Source: Miscanthus floridulus | Lineage: Eukaryota; Streptophyta; Magnoliopsida; Poales; Poaceae | Assembly (NCBI RefSeq): GCF_019320115.1 | Contig: NC_089588.1 | Span: 115,230,123 to 115,294,122 of the forward strand | Reading direction: 5' to 3' | Length of the DNA stretch: 64,000 nucleotides | Shown here: positions 32,945 to 43,577 of the stretch, piece by piece | Layout of the letters: each line of letters starts with the position of its first letter | Numbering within the stretch: position 1 is the first letter of the stretch | Translations under genes and position numbers: made by a program | The notes under the pieces: model-generated | What the model saw: the letters and a program-made list of their open reading frames with translations, nothing else | What the model was told of the DNA's origin: nothing | Database searches by the model: none

Positions 32945-33310
32945 TCCTGCCCCCTCTTGAATTGGAGTCGTCCTCGACTCAAGCTCATCTTCTTCTCCCA
33001 AATAAGGTTTCAAATCTACAATGTTAAAGGTGGGACTAACCCCGAACTCGGGTGGCAATTCAAGTTTGTAGGCATTATCATTTATTTTCTCAATGATCTT
33101 ATAAGGACCAGCTGCTCTTGGCATTAATTTAGACTTACGCAGCTCAAGGAATCTATCTTTTCTCAAATGTAACCAAACCAAATCACTCGGTTCAAGTTTA
33201 ATCTCTTTTCTACCTTTACTACCAGCAATTCTATACTTTTCATTCATTCTTTCAATATTCACCCGGTTCAAGTTTAATCTCTTTTCTACCTTTACTACCT
33301 TCTACCTTTA
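32638..33310 (-). pseudogene. Element C polyprotein C-terminus, crossing into the 3' LTR
   Basis: After integrase the frame reads IKLEPSDLVWLHLRKDRFLE, then KINDNAYKLELPPEFGVSPTFNIVDLKPYLGEEDEL. A frameshift near 32950 separates this from QDDEDITSEVPADPPTV, HGPMTRARKQQLNLEVSSFL and NDVILLRNIG, which lie inside the LTR. The GPxTRAR-type tail and a coding region that runs into the 3' LTR recall CRM-type elements. I see no clear chromodomain. Confidence 0.7.
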
Positions 33311-33316
33311 CTACCA
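33188..33316. repeat. Local duplication (76 bp plus 16 bp) breaking element C integrase
   Basis: The phrase starting cggttcaagtttaatctc at 33188 recurs at 33264 (offset 76). A 16-bp unit, ttctacctttactacc, is doubled at 33285-33316. The total gain is 92 bp, which is not divisible by 3, so it repeats the peptide [17 protein letters not shown] and shifts the frame. Confidence 0.85.
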
Positions 33317-34077
33317 GCAATTCTATACTTTTCATTCATTCTTTCAATATTTGCTTTAGTTATTTCATGCAACTTAAGAATAAAATCAGCACGCTCTCTA
33401 GCATCACTATGTATTCTCTCAGTGGTAGGTAAAGGCAAAAGATCAATAGGAGCACGGGGGTTAAAACCATACACTACCTGAAAAGGACTTATCTTGGTGG
33501 TGGAATGTTCTGCCCTGTTATATGCAAACTCCACATGTGGCAAACACTCTTCCCACATCTTCAAATTGCGCTTCAAAATGGCTCTCAACATGGTGGACAA
33601 TGTTCGATTCACAACCTCAGTTTGCCCATCAGTTTGGGGATGACATGTTGTAGAAAACAGCAGCTTGGTCCCCAATTTATTCCACAATGTGCGCCAAAAA
33701 TGACTCAAGAATTTTGCATCGCGATCTGAAACAATAGTAGAAGGCATACCACGCAAGCGAACAATTTCTTGAAAGAAAAGGTCAGCAATATGAACAACAT
33801 CGTCGCTCTTATGACAAGGAATAAAATGTGCCATCTTAGAAAAACGATCAACCACCACAAAAATACTATCCCTCCCCCTCTTAGTCCTTGGCAATCCCAA
33901 CACAAAATCCATAGATATATCTGCCCAAGGAGTAGAAGGAACAGGAAGAGGCATATACAAACCATGTGGGTTCAACCGCGACTTAGCTTTTTGACATGTG
34001 GCACACCGAGCCACGTATCGCTCTACATCTCGCCTGCCAAAAAAAGTGTGTGGACAACACAGTCTTCTTGGCACCAA
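33295..34077 (-). pseudogene. Element C integrase (core)
   Basis: Shows the zinc-finger Cys pair ([14 protein letters not shown]), the first Asp ([14 protein letters not shown]), the second Asp ([16 protein letters not shown]) and the Glu ([11 protein letters not shown]), so all DDE residues are present. The His half of the zinc finger lies in the preceding ORF ([10 protein letters not shown], ending HFFW). A small deletion near 34030 puts the two halves in different frames. The 3' end runs into the 92-bp duplication. Confidence 0.87.
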
Positions 34078-37000
34078 AATGTCCCATCAATCCGCCTCCA
34101 TGTGCCTCCTGCAACAATAAAAGACGAACGGAACCAACTGGAATGCATAGGCGGTTAGCTTTAAACAAAAACCCATCGCTGATCATAAACTTATTCCATG
34201 TGCGTCCCTCTCTACAATTAAGCAACACATCCTTAAAATCAGGATCAAGCGCATATTGTTCTTTAATGGATTGAAGACCAAAAATCCGGCAATCAAGTTG
34301 GGACAACAATGTATATCTTCTAGACAAAGCATCAGCAATCACATTATCCTTCCCTTTCTTATGTTTGATAATATAAGGAAAAGATTCAATAATTTCAACC
34401 CATTTAGCATGCCTACGATTCAGATTATTTTGAGAACGAAGATACTTAAGCGATTCATGATTAGAATGAATAACAAATTCTTTAGGCAACAAATAATGAC
34501 GCCGCATCTCTAAAGAACGAACAAGTGCATACAATTCCTTATCATACGTGGAATAATTAAGAATAGGGCCATGCAATTTTTCACTAAAGTAAGCAATCGG
34601 TTTACCATCTTGCATCAAAATATCTCCAATGCCAACTCCACTAGCATCACATTCTAGCTCAAAAGTCTTACCAAAGTTTGGAAGTTGCAGCAATGGTGCA
34701 TGTGTAAGCTTGTCCTTCAAAGTGTCAAAGGACTCCTCATGTGCCTTTCCCCAATGGAACACCACTCCTTTCTTCGTCAACTCATGCAACGGGGCAGCAA
34801 AGGTGCTGAAATCTTTGACGAAGCGGCGGTAGAATCCTGCAAGACCAAGAAAACTCCTCACCTGTGTGACGGTTTGGGGAACCGGCCAGCTCTTTATGGC
34901 TTTAATTTTCATCTCGTCCACCTCAATTCCCTGTGGAGTTACAACATAGCCAAGAAAAGAAACTCGATCTGTGCAAAAGATGCACTTCTCAAGGTTACCA
35001 AATAAACGTGCATCACGTAAAGCATTAAAAACAACACGTAAGTGATCCATATGTTCATCAAAAGACTTACTGTAAATCAATATATCATCAAAGTAAACTA
35101 CCACAAAATGACCAATAAAAACTCTTAAAACCTCATTCATTAAGCGCATGAAACTGCTAGGTGCATTTGTCAAACCAAAAGGCATAACTAACCACTCATA
35201 CAACCCGAATTTGGTTTTAAACGCAGTTTTCCATTCATCTCCAAGTTTCATTCTAATCTTGTGGTAGCCACTTCGCAAGTAAATCTTAGTGAAAATTATA
35301 GAACCACACAACTCATCAAGCATGTCATCTAGCCTAGGAATAAGATGACGATACTGAATAGTAATATTATTGATGACTCTACAATCAACACACATACGCC
35401 AAGTTCCATCTTTCTTAGGAACTAAAAGTACAGGAATAGCACAAGGACTAAGGCTTTCATGTACATACCTGCGGTCCAAAAGATTTTGGACTTGCAGCTG
35501 AGTTTCCTTAGTTTCCTCAGGATTGGTTCGATAGGCAGCTCGGTTGGGCAAGGTCGCTCCCAGAATCAAATCGATTTGATGCTCTATCCCTCTCATAGGT
35601 GGCAGCCCCGGGGGTATCTCAGCTAGAAAAATGTCCTCATACTCCTGCAAAAGGTTAGTGACAGCAGGAGGTACCGAGCTAACAATATCATCAAGCAAAA
35701 ACATAGCTCGTTTGCATACCAAAGCATAGCAAATATCATCATCAGAAATTTCAGCAAAGTCACATTTTGTTGCAAGCATAACACCACCCTTCAATTTAAT
35801 CCCCTCAACCTTAGAAATAGATGTAGACTTATCCTTTTTAGGTGAGAAAATAGAATTAGCAACTTGCTGATTTTCAGATTGAACATCATTCAAACTAGCA
35901 GTGCGTTCTCTATTAGCTTGTACAATTTGAGTAGGGGTCAAAGGTACCAAAGTAATTTTCTTTCCTTTATGCAGAAAAGTGTATTTATTACTTCTACTAT
36001 GGTGTGTAGCATCATTATCATGTTCCCAAGGACGGCCCAATAAGAGCGAACAAGCTTGCATAGGTACCATATCACTATCAACAGAATCAGCATAAGAACC
36101 AATGGAAAATGAAACTCTGCAAGTTTGTGTTACCTTTGCTTTACCAGAATCATTTAGCCACTGAATATGGTATGGACGTGGATGTGGGCGTGTGGTCAAG
36201 CCAAGCTTCTTGACCAAATCAGAACTCACCAAATTGTTGCAGCTACCTCCATCAATAATGACACGTGCTCGACGATTGCTGATGACGAAGAAAATCTGGA
36301 ACAAGTTATGGCGTTGTAGCTTCTCAGGTTGCTGGACTTGTGAGCTGAGCACCCGCTGTACAATGATGCTCCTATAGGACGCCGTTGCCTCGTCACCAAG
36401 GACTTCGCCATCCTCCTCATCTGCTTCTTGGTCTTCTTCATCCTCAATGTTAGAGGTGCTGATGTAACCATCTTCTGTAGCAATATATGCCCGCTGACTT
36501 GGGCAGTCCTTCTGCACTTGGCCAATGCCATGGTAGCGGTGGCACTGAATACCCGAAGTGCATCCCGTCGATGCAACGAATGAGGAACTCTTGGTAGGCA
36601 CCTGCGAAGAATTGTTACCTAAATCTGAAGGTCTTGCGGGAGGTGCCTTAGGTGTAGCGGAAACTCCAGAGGTTGCTGGTCGCTTGCTCGCTGGTGGAGG
36701 CGCCCGAAAAGTGGTTGGCTTGGTCAGCCCCAAAGATGGTGCCGAGTGTGGCGTGTATGTTCTGGTGCTGACCTTGCTCTTGCCCTGCTGTTCACGCCCC
36801 TGCAATTCCTTTTCTGCAAGCATAGCAAACTGAAACAACTGGTTGACAGTGTTAAATTCTTTATAATCAACAATGTCCTGAATCTCACGCCTCAAACCCA
36901 AATAAAAACGACAAATGGCATCTTCATTTCCCTCCACAACACTACAGCGCATCAATCCCTTTTGGAGCTCACCATAGTAATCCTGTACAGATTTATCTCC

Positions 37001-37363
37001 TTCTAAACGCATCAATTTCTTACACAAGTCTCTATGATAAGAAGGAGGAACAAAATGATCACGCATAGCTACCTTAAGTTCTTCCCACGTACCAGGTAAA
37101 GCATTCTGTGTAGCTAGCCCATTCCACCAAATAATGGCAAAATCCTTAAACTCACTAGTAGCTTGTCTAACTCTATGCTGCTCAGGTACAAGGTGGGCAC
37201 TAAACTTTTGTTCTAGCGTCATCTCCCAATCTAGATATCCCTCAGCATCATGATGACCCGAAAAAGATGGTATTGTGAACTTAATTTTAGCATAAGGATC
37301 ATCGGGTACACAGTGATTATTACCTTGATGGTGGTGGTGGTGGACACCACCCATACCTGTCAT
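33983..37363 (-). pseudogene. Element C gag-protease-RT-RNase H polyprotein
   Basis: 1,126 open codons. Gag: [48 protein letters not shown]. Zinc knuckle: reads [14 protein letters not shown], so the second Cys is Tyr and the His is Gln; two of four ligands are lost. Protease: [13 protein letters not shown] (active-site DGGS form). [38 protein letters not shown], and an intact FDD motif ([12 protein letters not shown]). RNase [34 protein letters not shown]. The frame ends in the integrase zinc region at a frameshift. The frame is 12 codons downstream of an in-frame TGA (37397-37399) that separates it from the gag N-terminus. Confidence 0.92.
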
Positions 37364-37396
37364 GTTGCGGCGAAGACGTTGTCGTAATCTGTCTTG

Positions 37397-37726
37397 TCAG
37401 AAAGTTGCTCGATCTATGTTCCCATTGGCATCATACACCGTGTCTTGACCATCGGTGTTGCTGCCGGAGACGTCGTTGTTGCCCGCCACAAAGGTTTCCA
37501 ACTCAGTAACCTTGTCAGTTAGCGTGGAAATTCGCTTGTCCAATCTTTCCATGCTATTGCCAATGTTGAGCTCAATGAGTGCGTCAGTGATGGCCTTCCT
37601 GACGGCCTCATTCATCCTTTTTTGGGCATCCTCTACAACAGCTTGTAGTTGCTCTTGACTGACACACTCGTTGAAACCTTTAGGATTGTTATCTCCAGTC
37701 TGTTCACCTCCTGCCATTGAAAACAC
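37397..37726 (-). pseudogene. Element C gag N-terminus
   Basis: From ATG 37726 (or the internal MAGGEQ start four codons on) the frame reads QEQLQAVVEDAQKRMNEAVR and then MERLDKRISTLTDKVTELETFV, a likely coiled coil. It stops at TGA 37397-37399. The downstream gag-pol frame is in phase with it, so this is a nonsense change or a readthrough site. Confidence 0.8.
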
Positions 37727-38896
37727 AAAAACAAGAACAAACAGGTGAAAGTTATCCCTACCAAATGACTATGTGGTTGCAGTGGTGTCACTTTTCACAA
37801 CAAGTGGAAGCGTCTTACCAAGCTCTTACAAAGTTCTTACCAACACAAGCAGTGGGCGGTACAACCAGCGGTTGGTTCGTGATACCTGTGAGGCAGTGGT
37901 ACCGAGATTGCAAGGCCCTTTGTCTGTACTGATCTGAAGAGTTTATGGAGCTTGGAAAGCACACAAAGAGTAATATGTATATCTGGCACACAAGTCAGTA
38001 ACAGAAAGTAATGCTGAATTATAGTCCAAAGTACTTGTTCTCGTTGCTGGTCTAAAGTGTTCCAAGTACCAGGTGTGAGACAAAAGTATGGTGGATAGCA
38101 AGGTGACAGGTGTATGAAAAACAAGTATGGTGGATGGAAACATCAACACAAATAAGGAACCAGACAGCATACGCAAACACAACTCACTTTGGTCTATTCT
38201 ATGTGCTCCTCTAAAAATTGTTCCTCTTTTGCCCCTCTTTTTTTCTATTTTTTGGGCTGTTGTTGTTTTTTTGGGAAATTTTGACTTTTTTATTTTATTT
38301 TTTTGATATTTTTCCTTTACTTAGGAGCACAAAATAAGTAACCATAGAAAATATGAGCTGAAACAAGTGTAAGACGTGGCCTGTGGAATTTTTAGAAAAC
38401 TTGCTCAAAATCAACAAAAACCTTGTGACCACGAAAAGAGGATCTTGTGACCACTTTTTGACCAATATAAAATTTCTGAACCCCAGCAAAGCAAGGATGG
38501 ACGGATCCGAAATATTTTTCTGATCGATTTTGATATATGGAACATCGAAATCGGAGTTCGTATGCGAAAACTAGACCAGTTTTAGGAATTGGCTCCGAAT
38601 TAGATGACAAAACAGGAACAATGTGCCCAAAACTGGTCACAACAACAAAGATTTGATGGAAACGATGGGGAAAACACACGAACTAGACTCTAACATGACC
38701 TAACCAGCAACAAGACCTCGACCAGGACACAAACTTGACACGACGGACTCTGAAACTGAAATATGCAAAGGCTATGGCGCGGAAGGTTCTAGGACAGGAA
38801 AAACGAGTATGGCACTGGACTATGGGACGAATGCGAAACACTCAAACTAGGGAATAAATGTGAACCTAACGGTATACCTTAGCTCTGATTACCACT
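37727..38896. other. Element C 5' untranslated region and primer-binding site
   Basis: Between the gag start and the 5' LTR. The minus-strand primer-binding site TGGTAATCAGAGC lies at about 38882-38894. The stretch 38210-38310 is strongly T-rich on the + strand. No gene seen. Confidence 0.7.
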
Positions 38897-39812
38897 TAAT
38901 GGAGATGGGGATCCCGATCTTCCATCAGGTGATGGTAACTATCGTTGTGGCGGAGAATGACACACCGATCCGGCTTCAGATCGAAAGATCGAACCCTGCA
39001 ATCTTAGCACCATAGCTCCTCTGGTTATCAACCGAGTCATAGACCAGGTTGACCTCGCCAAGAAGGCTAATCCCTGCCTACGCAATGAAGAACACAAGCA
39101 AGAACAAGAAAAAACGCAACCACATTGCAGATGAATGATTAAACTCACGAAGTTGGGGTCTCACAAACCGATGAACGGTGAAACTGTTCTTGACAGATTA
39201 ATCTAAGCAAAACCCAAACCCTAATGAAGGGGCGGCGGCTATTTATGAAGACTCTAGGGTCGTGCAAGACCCCTGGACGCACCCCTAATGGGCCCAAACT
39301 CGATACATGTTCCAACGGACTAAAAGACGGTGTCGCAGCACCCTGGCAGATTCTAGACGCTGACTTGTTTCGACGATTCCCGTTGATTCCGAATAGCTTT
39401 TGACATGAAACCACTTGGATTGGCTTCCTCTTATCAAATTAGCTTTCCATCCATATGTGGATCAAATTATCAAATGGAGTCCGGATGCGTCCTGGACGAC
39501 CAGTTTAAGGCAGACTGGTCTTGGAGGCCGAGGTAGACTCAAATTCTTGTTGGACTAGGCCTCCGGCTTGTGTTGGACGTCCTTGCTGGTCATCATCACC
39601 TCCACCACTTCCTCTAAGTCCTTCATGACCCTCTCCAATGTTCCTAAGCAAGATAACATCATTAGGTAGTAGTCTATTCTCAAAAGTATGAAAAGTATCG
39701 CTTAAGAATGAGCTCACCTCTAAATTGAGTTGTCGCTTTTCGAGCCCGAGTCATTGGACCTTGCATGATGGTTGGAGGATCAGCGGGTATCTCTGAAGTG
39801 ATGTCCTCATCA
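38897..39812 (-). repeat. 5' LTR of element C
   Basis: 916 bp, matching the left LTR; a minus-strand TATA-like CATAAATAG lies at about 39239-39247. It also carries the LTR-encoded polyprotein tail (39505-39717) out of context. Confidence 0.93.
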
Positions 39813-39817
39813 GGGAG

Positions 39818-40310
39818 GCTCTAGCTCTAGGATCTCCATGTCTTTGGCAGGCGCCGTCTTGGCTTCAGTGACCACGCTAGCCATCTGGATGGAGAGGTCG
39901 GTAGCTACGGCGAGGGCGAGACTCTCTGTCTCGCATGCATAGGCGATGGTGAGGTTGGCCCGCAGGGCCAAGGGTCCAGTAGGCGAAGGCATCTTCAGCA
40001 CCAGATAGCCATAGTGCGGCACAACCATGAACTTGGCCAAAGCTGGCCAACCAAGTATGGCATGGTAGGCGGTGTCGAAGTCGGTGACATAGAAGTTGAT
40101 ATGTTCGACGCGGTAGTTGCTTGCCATGCCGAACTGAACTGGTAGGGTAATCTCTCCAAGCGGTTTGGAGGCCCTGCCTGGCACCACACCCCAAAAGGTG
40201 GAGTCAGAAGGTGTGAGATCTAACAAACCGAGGCCTAGCTCTTTTAGGGCTCCGGTAAAGAGGAGATTTAGAGCGCTCCCACCGTCAATGAGCACTTTTC
40301 TGAAGAGCAC
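39818..40310 (-). pseudogene. Retropepsin-like protease of Tat element B
   Basis: The frame reads MLFRKVLIDGGSALNLLF (DGGS active site), then LGEITLPVQFG, YVTDFDTAYHAILGWPALAKF and PHYGYLVLKMPSP. This is the conserved plant Ty3 protease pattern including the AILGRP-like motif (here AILGWP). The frame is interrupted at 39817 by element C; the linker to RT resumes at 32028. Confidence 0.82.
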
Positions 40311-40742
40311 CTTCTATATGGTTGCGTTGAGGACGAGGGGAAAATGCCCTGTGTAGGGAATATCTGCCCACTGGTCGGCCCTGCTGAAGGTAATGGGGAC
40401 CTCGGACCATGGGCGATAGATGGGGTTAGCGGTGGCGTCTTCCGTAGTGACGGAGAGCACCTGTCGTGCGGTGAGCTTCCGCTCTCTTCTGCTCTTAGTG
40501 GAGGTGAGGCCCGAATATGGTGGCGACCACCTTGTCATGGTCCTGAAAGGCATTGTTGTTGCCCCCAGGTGGTCGGCGACCTCTAGCTCCATTGTTGGCG
40601 TCGTCGTCGATCCTCTTGTCCTAGAACTCCTTAGACAAACCAATACAGTCCTTCATCTTGTGTTTGGGGTTCTTGGGAAGAGGGCACAGGCCGTCGAGGA
40701 TCTTTTGTACTGTTCATCGTAGTTACGCTTGGCGTGAGGTTC
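40311..40742 (-). pseudogene. Gag C-terminal remnant of Tat element B
   Basis: Nucleotide sequence here aligns with element A's gag at 44386-44705 (shared phrases such as ggtggcgtcttccgtagtgac and cgaagatggtggtgacc variants). Homology ends abruptly after gaggttc at about 40742, where 3'-spacer-like sequence begins. Stops are frequent. Confidence 0.75.
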
Positions 40743-41500
40743 GTGCGGTGAAGTGTGCCCACTTAGTCCTCGAGCTCGAAGAATCTGAGCAGTTGAGGAG
40801 TAACCGGCGTAGCTGGCGATGAAGCACGAGCGGCGAACAGACTGGTCAACTGGTCGGTGGCAAAGTGAGCATTGAGTAGAAACGACCGGTGAACAGTCTG
40901 ATCAACTGGTCGGTGATGGAGTCCATGAACCAAGCGGTCTGACCAGTTGATCGGTGGAGAAGTCCTAGCACCAGGTGATCTGATCACCTGGATGATGATC
41001 TTGCAATACAAATATATAGAACGGGTAGTACATGACGCACAAATAAATAAATTCTGGAGAAACATCAGCAATGGTGATGAAACGGCGTATGCAGTTCGGC
41101 GATCAGTTGGCATGAAAATATATTTATGTTTAATATAAACTGCCCGAACAGTTAGTGTGTAGTTGAGTCTCCAGCCCTAGCTAGCCCGTTAACCATAACG
41201 CAGGAGCGCGGAGCTCGTGCACGTGTAGGAGGAATAGGCATGACCAAGGAGCTGCTGCCGACCACCCATAATGTAGAGCGCGGAGCCCGTAGCACATGTA
41301 GGGAGGAGCCGGAGACAGGGCCGTCTCTGGAGGCATCCGAGCATCAACGTGACTATTCGAGGGTTCGGAAAATCGTTTGGAGAGCAAACATGGAGAAAAC
41401 AGTTCGAAGAAACATTATGGCGATATACGAAGATCGGAGAATATTTAGAAGAATATTAAAGCGTGACTTAGCTTTGGATGGAGCGTCTGGTCGGTGACGT
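40743..41500. other. Spacer-derived sequence replacing gag in Tat element B
   Basis: Starts gtgcggtgaagtgtgcccac, the repeat otherwise found in the 3' spacer (23300-23620). It contains three copies of a CAACTGGTCGGTG motif (40845-40950), and at 41160-41330 carries the block otherwise found at 27541-27978. It thus has the composition of the far 3' part of the element. From about 41500 true 5' gag-proximal sequence resumes. Confidence 0.75.
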
Positions 41501-41735
41501 ATGGTGTTATCTAGTTGGCGTTGACGGCGAGGGGCGGTGAGTTGTCGGTGAAGACAACCTCGGAGGTGATTCCAAGATCGGATCTGCTGTCGTGAGGGCT
41601 GGTGTAGCCAGCGATGAATCATCGTCGTGGACCGGCATGGATCTCCACGAGATTGATGATGAGAACATGTTGTTGATTTGAGGTCCATCTGGCTCGCCAT
41701 GGGATCAAGCGCACACCCCTACCTGGCGCACCAAC

Positions 41736-42209
41736 TGTCGACAGAATATCGTTGGCTGTCCTCCGAGGGGTATCCCACGAAGATAGATTGATCGGTAGGG
41801 GGGCATGAGATCAAGAACAAGAAGGCAACAAAGACACACAAGTTGGAGAGGTTTAGGCCGTCAGTATGACGTAATACCCTACTCCTGTGGTCTGTTAGTT
41901 TGTATTAGCTATCGTATGATATTGCATGAATTTGGAGGGGGTCCCTGCCCGCCTTATATAGTCCGGGGAGCAGGGTTACAAGTCGGTTAGATCTGAGAGA
42001 TAACCAGAAAGTAATAACTGATTACAGGAATCTTAGGATCATACATATCCTAACAGATCTCATAGTATCTTCAGGAATATCTTCCTGGTGTCTTACGGGA
42101 GGCGCCGAGCAGAGTCATGCCCCACAAGGCTTCATCTTGTGGGCTGGGCCACCCCTGGGGGCGCAGCCCATGTGGTCTGTCATGGGTATCTAGGGTCGTA
42201 CCCCCCACA
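41736..42209 (-). repeat. 5' LTR of Tat element B
   Basis: 474 bp; begins TGTCGACAGAATATCG and ends ACCCCCCACA on the + strand. The TATA box on the minus strand is at 41953-41961. TSD tcgtc follows. Confidence 0.95.
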
Positions 42210-42214
42210 TCGTC

Positions 42215-43577
42215 CCAAACATCCGGCACACCCTTTTCAAACATCTGCACTAGTTCATCGAGCACTGGTTCCAGAAACACATCGATGTCATTCCTAGGTT
42301 GTCTTGGTCCTTGGATTAGTAGTGGCATTCGGATGTACGACCGCTTCATACAGACCCAAGGTGGAAGGTTGTATATACAGAGCGTCACTGGCCAGGTGCT
42401 ATGATTGCTTCTAACCTGGTCAAAAGGATTCATCCCATCTGTGCTCAAAGCAAACCAAAGGTGCCTTACCTCTCCACCGATGTCCTTATAGAACATAGTA
42501 TTGACAGTCCTCCAGTTATGCCCATCGGCGGGGTGCCTCATCATTGAATCTTTCTTATGCTCTTCGCCATGCCAGCGCAACAGCTTTGCTGACTTTGCAC
42601 ATGCAAACAGCCTATGCACCCAGGGAGCTATAGGGAAATACCAAACTACCTTTACAGGACCTCCTCTAGTCTTGGTACTCTCATCTGACTGGCCCTTCCT
42701 TGTACCGTGGAGCTTCACACTTGGGGCACTCGTCCAAGTCTTTGTATTTTTCTCCATGGTACAATATGCAATCATTGGAACACGCGTGGATTTTTTCAAC
42801 CTCGAGGCCGATGGGGCAGATCATTTGCTTGGCCAAGTATGTCTTTTCTGGCAACTCATTTTTTTCTGGGAGCATTTTCCTTATTATACCTAACAACTGA
42901 TCGAAGCCTTTATCGCCCAATCCGTTTGTCGATTTGAACTCTAACAGCATGATATCGGCTTCTAGTTTGCTCATTGGACAATTCCTATATAATGGTGTTT
43001 TGCCATCTTGTCTCATTTTCTCTAGCTTTCTCAGTTGTCTTTCACTAAGACATCCGGCCTCTACATTATGTAGCAGCTGAGAAATGCCATTGTTATCCTC
43101 GGTGTCGTCAGCTAGCGTGTTCCTAAACACACTATTAACTGTGGCCATAGGTTCCGTGTTGACACCGGGTTCCTCGTCAGCATCGTGGATGGCTACGTCA
43201 GGCATGTCTACATCATCATCGTTTTCCTGCAGAACATTCACACCAACCTCGCCATGCATAGTCCATATCATATAGTTTGGCATGAACCCCCTGTTAATCA
43301 AGTGCGATCGTATAGACTCAAATTGACGAAAGTTCCTATGATTCTTGCAATCTTTGCATGGGTAGAAGACAGGGTTCCCATTCCTAGCATGGGCTTTGGC
43401 ATCGGTGATAAACTGGCTGATACCATGCATGTACCGCTGATCCGTTCGGGACAGATGCATCCACTCTCGATCCATCTTTACACAAAAAATACTGAGACAG
43501 TAATTACAAAGAATTAATAAGAAATCAAGCCTCATGAACAACAATTGTAGTTCGAAAGTACCATTTTTGGAAAACAT
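42215..43577 (-). pseudogene. CACTA-3 TNP2 transposase, N-terminal and early catalytic part
   Basis: The N-terminal ORF includes MDREWMHLSRTDQRYMHG, the transposase-associated domain (FYPCKDCKNHRNF, IRSHLINRGFMPNYMIWTMHG), ADIMLLEFKSTNG, and KIHACSNDCILYHGEKYKDLDECPKC. A frameshift near 42710 (end of APRYK) leads to the next frame: VWYFPIAPWVHRLFACAKSAKLLRWH, DGMNPFDQVRSNHSTWPVTLCIYNLPPW and FEKGVPDVWDD. It stops at the Tat B insertion (tcgtc). Its partner is at 21710-22516. Confidence 0.88.

Larger units (their letters stand above)
32034..39812 (-). mobile_element. Ty3 retrotransposon C (innermost), minus strand
   Basis: LTRs at 32034-32944 and 38897-39812 are bounded on the + strand by TAATG and CATCA (TGATG...CATTA in element orientation). 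They are flanked by the duplication gggag (32029-32033 and 39813-39817). Two bases inside the 5' LTR the minus strand reads TGGTAATCAGAGC, an initiator-Met type primer-binding site with one extra base. The gag-pol region (about 32638-37726) is nearly complete and is the best-preserved polyprotein in the window. The LTRs differ by only a few percent by eye, so this is a fairly recent insertion. Confidence 0.94.
22517..42209 (-). mobile_element. Tat-lineage Ty3 retrotransposon B, nested in CACTA-3
   Basis: LTRs at 22517-22989 and 41736-42209 are flanked by tcgtc (22512-22516 and 42210-42214). Both flanks belong to the same TNP2 gene. The minus strand beside the right LTR reads TTGGTGCGCCAGGTAGGGG (primer-binding region). 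In element order: rearranged gag remnant, protease (39818-40310), RT, RNase H plus a second RNase H, integrase, spacer, antisense gene, 3' LTR. Subtracting element C leaves about 11.9 kb, plausible for Grande/RIRE2-type elements. Many stops and lost catalytic residues show that it is dead. Confidence 0.93.

Noticed and set aside
34629..35005. + strand ORFs within element C
   Set aside because: Antisense shadows of the RT/RNase H frame.
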